Below are positions 60,486 to 64,000 of a stretch of DNA of 64,000 bases, one piece after another (position 1 is the stretch's first letter; every line of letters begins with the position of its first letter). Source of the DNA: Nitrospira_E sp052156535 (GTDB taxonomy: Bacteria > Nitrospirota > Nitrospiria > Nitrospirales > UBA8639). The stretch covers positions 290,215 through 354,214 of the forward strand of contig NZ_JBQKUP010000042.1 of the NCBI RefSeq assembly GCF_052156535.1, given 5' to 3'. Below the pieces are notes generated by a model. That model was not told the DNA's origin, made no database searches, and was given only the letters and a program-made list of their open reading frames with translations. A program made the translations under genes and the position numbers.

Positions 60486-62135
60486 ATGAAAAGGAATACG
60501 CGTAGAATATCATGGTGGGTAGCGGGGTCTCTAGCGACTGCAGCGTTGGCTATGGGAACAGGGTCTATGGCCGCTGCGGCAGGTTTTACGGCCTATAATG
60601 ACCTTGCCTGGGGCACTGGGCAGCTCGAAACGAATATTACAAAAATTACCTCTCTCAACGGTGGGTCTGGCTTGCCTGCTACCGGTTTTCTGAAGGATTT
60701 TGCCACTGGTCTCGATACGGGTGTGACCCTGACTGTGACAGGGGGCTTATTTCTCGGTGCTGCGCAAGCCACCCAAGGGGCAGATCCGACTACGGGAGAT
60801 GCCTTTACGATTTTTGATGGCAAGGTCAGCGGACAGGGTGTGCTTTCCTACAACGATCCAAACGTGAACGATCCGGTCGTGTTGACCTTTAGCGGTCTCA
60901 ATCCGAACAGGACATATGATCTGGCCTATTTTGGGCATCGGAATAATAACGGGTGGGATCGGGCCTCTCTCGTGACCCTTTCCGGAACGGCTGCGCGAAT
61001 GAATACGAGTTCTGTCGCCTCCGATAATCCCAGTGAAGTCGGGGGGGTGATCTTCTCCGGGTCGGGAGATAACTCCACTCGGCTACCGGCGGACAATGAT
61101 AATGGCTATGTAGCGCGGTGGAGTGAGGTGAATTCCGGCGGCGATGGTATCATGGTGCTAACCATCAGTTGGGACGGAACCGCTGGCAATGAATTCCTCG
61201 GTCAGTATGGCAGCGCGGTCCGGCTGATTGAATCATCAGCTAGTTCTGTGCGGCATGATTTAGATGGGGATGGCAAAGCCGACCTCGTCTGGCGGCATAC
61301 GAATGGAAGTGCCGCCGTATGGTTGCTAAATGGGAAAGAAGTGCCCTTCTCCCTGGATTCACTGGGCGGTGTGGCCTCAGCGTGGCAGGTTGCGGGGGTG
61401 GGCGATACGGATGGGGATGGCAAGGCAGATATCATTTGGCGTAATACCACGAGCGGCGCGGTGGCTGTTTGGCTGATGAACGGGTCGACCAGGACGGACG
61501 TTGGCTTTCCCGGAACTGTCTCGACAGCTTGGACAATCGAGGGAGTAGGAGACTTGAATGGTGATAACAAGGTGGACCTTGTCTGGCGGCATACGAATGG
61601 TAGTGCTGCGGTATGGTTGCTAAATGGGAAAGAAGTGCCCTTCTCCAAGGACTCACTGGGTGGCGTGGCCTCAGCGTGGCAGGTCGTGGGGGTGGGCGAT
61701 ACGGATGGGGATGGCAAGGCGGATATCATCTGGCGCCATGATACAACCGGCGCGGTGGCTGTTTGGCTGATGAACGGGTCGACCACGACGGACGTTGGCT
61801 TTCCCGGCGGCGTGTCAACGGCTTGGGCCATCAAGGGAGTCGGGGATCTGGACGGTGACGGCAAGACCGACCTTGTCTGGCGGCATACGAATGGCAGTGC
61901 CGCGGTATGGTTGCTAAATGGGAAAGAAGTGCCCTTCTCCAAGGACTCACTGGGTGGTGTGGCCTCAGCGTGGCAAATTAGGCAAGTAGACGATACGGAT
62001 GGGGATGGCAAGGCGGATATCATTTGGCGAAATACTGCGAGCGGCGCAGTGGCTGTGTGGCTGATGAACGGGGCGACCAGGACGGACGTTGGCTTTATCG
62101 GCAGCCCGTCGACGGCTTGGGAAATTCAAGATTAG
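60486..62135 (+). CDS. Exported FG-GAP/VCBS-like repeat protein with three 98-aa tandem repeats
   Basis: About 549 aa. Signal peptide (1-35, MKRNTRRISWWVAGSLATAA...). N-terminal part (about 36-255) is a beta-sandwich-like domain. The C-terminal half is three copies of a 98-residue unit, each made of two about 49-residue FG-GAP/VCBS-like half-repeats with a calcium-loop-like DxDGDGKADLVWRH and an AVWLLNGKEVPF or AVWLMNGSTRTDVGF strand. Probably a calcium-binding secreted propeller. The frame opens further upstream (60384) but AAAGG and the signal peptide favour the ATG at 60486. No sortase or PEP-CTERM tail is seen. Confidence 0.75.
   Translation: MKRNTRRISWWVAGSLATAALAMGTGSMAAAAGFTAYNDLAWGTGQLETNITKITSLNGGSGLPATGFLKDFATGLDTGVTLTVTGGLFLGAAQATQGADPTTGDAFTIFDGKVSGQGVLSYNDPNVNDPVVLTFSGLNPNRTYDLAYFGHRNNNGWDRASLVTLSGTAARMNTSSVASDNPSEVGGVIFSGSGDNSTRLPADNDNGYVARWSEVNSGGDGIMVLTISWDGTAGNEFLGQYGSAVRLIESSASSVRHDLDGDGKADLVWRHTNGSAAVWLLNGKEVPFSLDSLGGVASAWQVAGVGDTDGDGKADIIWRNTTSGAVAVWLMNGSTRTDVGFPGTVSTAWTIEGVGDLNGDNKVDLVWRHTNGSAAVWLLNGKEVPFSKDSLGGVASAWQVVGVGDTDGDGKADIIWRHDTTGAVAVWLMNGSTTTDVGFPGGVSTAWAIKGVGDLDGDGKTDLVWRHTNGSAAVWLLNGKEVPFSKDSLGGVASAWQIRQVDDTDGDGKADIIWRNTASGAVAVWLMNGATRTDVGFIGSPSTAWEIQD
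61257..62132 (+). repeat. Three tandem 294-bp coding repeats
   Basis: Copies begin at about 61257, 61551 and 61845, period exactly 294 bp, the last one slightly short. Over a 120-base stretch copies two and three differ at only three or so positions, mostly third-codon sites, so duplication or gene conversion is recent. Each copy encodes two Asp-rich half-repeats. Confidence 0.85.
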
Positions 62136-62848
62136 CTTGAATCACCTCAATAAAAAGAAAGTCCTGCTTAATGTGATTCCCGTTTCTCACATGAAACGGG
62201 GGTCACGTCAAGCTGTGGGACTCAAGGCTTTAAAAAATTCTTCAGTTGGCGGGAGGAGAGGACCTCACCTAAAAATGCTGGGAAGCATGGCGGGGTAATG
62301 AGGATAGATTTAGACCTCTCTCGACATTGCCCTCCGCTTGTATGTTGACAGCTAATGGAAATTGAGAAGCTCTAGCATATTTTACGTATAATATGAAAGT
62401 CGAAGAGGTTTCGGGCCTAATATCTGTTGAATATTCTCTATGTGACATTGGCTTGGCACGGGGTATGCTTTTTGAGAGATAGTCTTATCGCGGTATTTTT
62501 AAAGTCAAAAGTACTTGGGTATACGCATAGCTAGCTAAGCCTAAAAATTTAAATTATGCTAATTTAATTAAATATTCTATTTCATTCCCCATGTTTTTGA
62601 TGAAAAATGAATGATCTGGTAACTCAAAAGGGATGAAAAATCAAAATTTGGTGGTCTGGAATAATTAGGTGCACAAAAGCATATGGAATCAGTGCCCTAA
62701 ATTCACTTCTCAATAATACCCCGGTTTGGTTGCCAGGAGAGGTTGTCTACTTCAAAGGAGCCTCAATTAATTAGAAAGGGTTCCCTTTCACTTTTTCTAG
62801 GTGATCCGAAGGGTGGCCTATTTCCCCCACTTAGAGATTAAAAAAATT
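62136..62848 (+). promoter_or_regulatory. Gene-free AT-rich region with sigma-54-like promoter and stem-loops
   Basis: 713 bp. Directly after the repeat gene, CCCGTTTC (62179-62186) pairs with GAAACGGG (62193-62200), a stem without a T-run, possibly a transcript end. At 62453-62468, TTGGCACGGGGTATGC matches the sigma-54 consensus with GG at 62455-62456 and GC at 62467-62468, ten bases apart. GAAAGGGTTCCCTTTC (62774-62789) is a 7-2-7 palindrome followed by ACTTTTT. No frame in the region looks coding. Confidence 0.45.
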
Positions 62849-64000
62849 ATGAAGAAAATTGGTTTGGTAAGCCTGGGCTGTCTGCTGTCCGTGCTGGTGG
62901 CCTCTGTGGTGCCTGCCGCCGCAGCTGTTGTGCGGCAACCTTACCTGCAGCTTGTCACCCCCACCTCCATTACGATTGTCTGGCGTACCGACCTGAATTC
63001 AGCGGACAATAGCCAGGTAAAATACGGCACGGTGTCCAGCTCCCTGACCCAAACGGCAACCGGTTCGGCGGTCACCCGGACCGGGCTCAACGTCAAGGAT
63101 CACATTGTTACCATTACGGGCCTGACGGCTGCCACGAAATATTTCTATAACGTCGGCACCGCGACAGACGGGATACAAGCGGGTGGCACGACCAATCACT
63201 TTTTTGTCACGGCGCCACCCGTCGGGTCGCCTACGCCTATTCGAGCATGGGTGCTGGGCGACTCCGGCAATGCCAGTGTCAACCAACGAAATGTGCGGGA
63301 TGCGATGCTGACCGAGACTGCGGCAAATCCACCAGATATTATACTGCACATGGGGGACATCGCGTATGAAAACGGCACCGACGCGGAATTCACCACCAAG
63401 CATTTTGCGATCTATCAAGATATTCTCCGCCAGACGCCCCTTTGGCCTACTCTTGGCAATCACGAATCGCCATCGGTCAATACTTCGCTCGGTATTGGCC
63501 CCTATTACGAGGCCCATGTCCTGCCGAGCAGCGGCCAAGCGGGGGGAGTGCCCTCCGGCACCGAGGCCTACTATGCCTTTGATTACGCCAATGTGCATTT
63601 TATTGTGCTGGATTCCATGGACAGTAGCCGGGCGCCGGACTCGCCGATGGTGACCTGGTTACAAAATGATCTGGCTTCGACCGGGCAGGAGTGGGTGATC
63701 GCTTTCTGGCATCATCCGCCTTACTCAAAAGGCCACGACTCGGATAATGCCAACGACTCTGGAGGACGCCTGATCGACATGCGGGAGACGATTCTCCCCA
63801 TTCTGGAGGCTGGCGGAGTCGATTTGGTCCTTGCGGGACACTCCCATGCCTATGAGCGATCCTACCTCCTGGATGGGGCCTACGGCTATGGCACGGCCCC
63901 CAACTTTGCCACCCCATCATTCAATACGCTGCAAGCCGATGGCCATATTCTTGATGCGGGAAATGGGAATCCCTCTGGCACGGGAGCGTATCAAAAAAGT
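62849..64000 (+). CDS. Exported purple-acid-phosphatase-like metallophosphoesterase (3'-partial)
   Basis: 384 codons are open to the window end with no stop, so the gene is truncated. Signal peptide (1-27, MKKIGLVSLGCLLSVLVASVVPAAA). Residues about 28-120 are the fibronectin-like N-terminal domain of purple acid phosphatases (VRQPYLQLVTPTSITIVW). The metallophosphatase domain shows the metal-binding blocks GDSG, GDIAYE, GNHE, WHHPPY and GHSHAYERS. It would hydrolyse phosphate esters outside the cytoplasm. Its codon use is noticeably more GC-rich than the flanking spacer and most of the window, suggesting separate origin. No strong Shine-Dalgarno (AGAGATTA). Confidence 0.85.
   Translation, partial: MKKIGLVSLGCLLSVLVASVVPAAAAVVRQPYLQLVTPTSITIVWRTDLNSADNSQVKYGTVSSSLTQTATGSAVTRTGLNVKDHIVTITGLTAATKYFYNVGTATDGIQAGGTTNHFFVTAPPVGSPTPIRAWVLGDSGNASVNQRNVRDAMLTETAANPPDIILHMGDIAYENGTDAEFTTKHFAIYQDILRQTPLWPTLGNHESPSVNTSLGIGPYYEAHVLPSSGQAGGVPSGTEAYYAFDYANVHFIVLDSMDSSRAPDSPMVTWLQNDLASTGQEWVIAFWHHPPYSKGHDSDNANDSGGRLIDMRETILPILEAGGVDLVLAGHSHAYERSYLLDGAYGYGTAPNFATPSFNTLQADGHILDAGNGNPSGTGAYQKS

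Noticed and set aside
61202..62023. 273-aa minus-strand open frame opposite the repeat protein
   Set aside because: It is the antisense shadow of the tandem repeat; its own periodic pattern simply mirrors the sense repeats.
62999..63598. 199-aa minus-strand open frame in the phosphatase region
   Set aside because: The plus strand encodes a signal peptide and all metallophosphatase motifs in one uninterrupted frame; the antisense frame is a GC-rich shadow.
1..64000. CRISPR array, tRNA, rRNA, insertion sequence or prophage
   Set aside because: Gaps were read for short regular repeats, cloverleaf-like arms, transposase motifs and terminal inverted repeats; none were convincing.

Overview
The window looks like a chromosome segment of a nitrite-oxidising Nitrospira (phylum Nitrospirota), most likely a low-GC, marine-type lineage. 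The reasons are: two cytochrome bd-like oxidase proteins of the large multi-His type known from Nitrospira; two exported NxrC / ethylbenzene-dehydrogenase-gamma-like heme b proteins and a third fused to cytochrome c; a TorD-type molybdoenzyme chaperone beside a NapG/NapF-like ferredoxin; and mobA for the bis-MGD cofactor. The genus assignment is inference from gene content and apparent base composition (near 50% GC by eye, not computed). No nxrA or nxrB catalytic subunit gene lies in the window.

Layout. 1-5.9 kb: two cupredoxin-like copper proteins in tandem (the first cut by the window edge), a LolA-like protein, a HEAT-repeat protein and a DUF255 thioredoxin-fold protein. 6.2-7.0 kb: a third cupredoxin with its own strong promoter and terminator. 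7.2-13.6 kb: an O-methyltransferase, then a membrane-rich cluster (DUF420, PCP_red domain, an unknown membrane protein, a first bd-like oxidase subunit, DUF3047, a small glycine-rich membrane protein). 13.6-15.5 kb: two membrane-anchored SUMF1-fold proteins. 15.5-22.5 kb: the main respiratory cluster, with three previously uncalled single-helix miniproteins (34, 44 and 38 aa), the second bd-like oxidase, two membrane-anchored cytochromes c and a diheme-cytochrome/NxrC-like fusion, closed by a strong terminator. 22.5-30.4 kb: mobA, a family-9 glycosyltransferase, argS, tgt, yajC-secD-secF. 30.5-35.1 kb: a large PAS sensor kinase and an NtrC-type regulator with an unusual four-cysteine insert. 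35.2-36.3 kb: a WD40 protein on the minus strand. 36.5-50.7 kb: a nitrite-oxidation/electron-transfer accessory region (HELTH metalloprotein, 4Fe-4S ferredoxin, TorD chaperone, NxrC-like protein, B12-type radical SAM enzyme, unknown membrane protein, TPR protein, TatA, NHL-repeat protein, second NxrC-like protein, PDZ protein, two pentaheme cytochromes c). 50.7-56.4 kb: mostly minus-strand metabolism (ilvD, methyltransferase, Gfo/Idh/MocA oxidoreductase, unknown). 56.8-59.3 kb: kdsD and an O-antigen ligase-like protein. 59.3-64 kb: a sparse, AT-rich stretch with two exported proteins, a 294-bp tandem-repeat FG-GAP/VCBS-like protein and a purple-acid-phosphatase-like protein cut by the window end, each preceded by a candidate sigma-54 promoter.

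How the parts may work together (inference): periplasmic copper proteins and multiheme cytochromes would carry electrons from nitrite oxidation to the bd-like oxidases. The NxrC-like proteins, TorD chaperone, ferredoxin, mobA and TatA serve maturation and export of a periplasmic molybdoenzyme. The most interesting candidate for something undescribed is the 15.5-22.4 kb module, where two tiny transmembrane proteins with strong ribosome-binding sites sit directly ahead of the oxidase gene and a third is encoded divergently.
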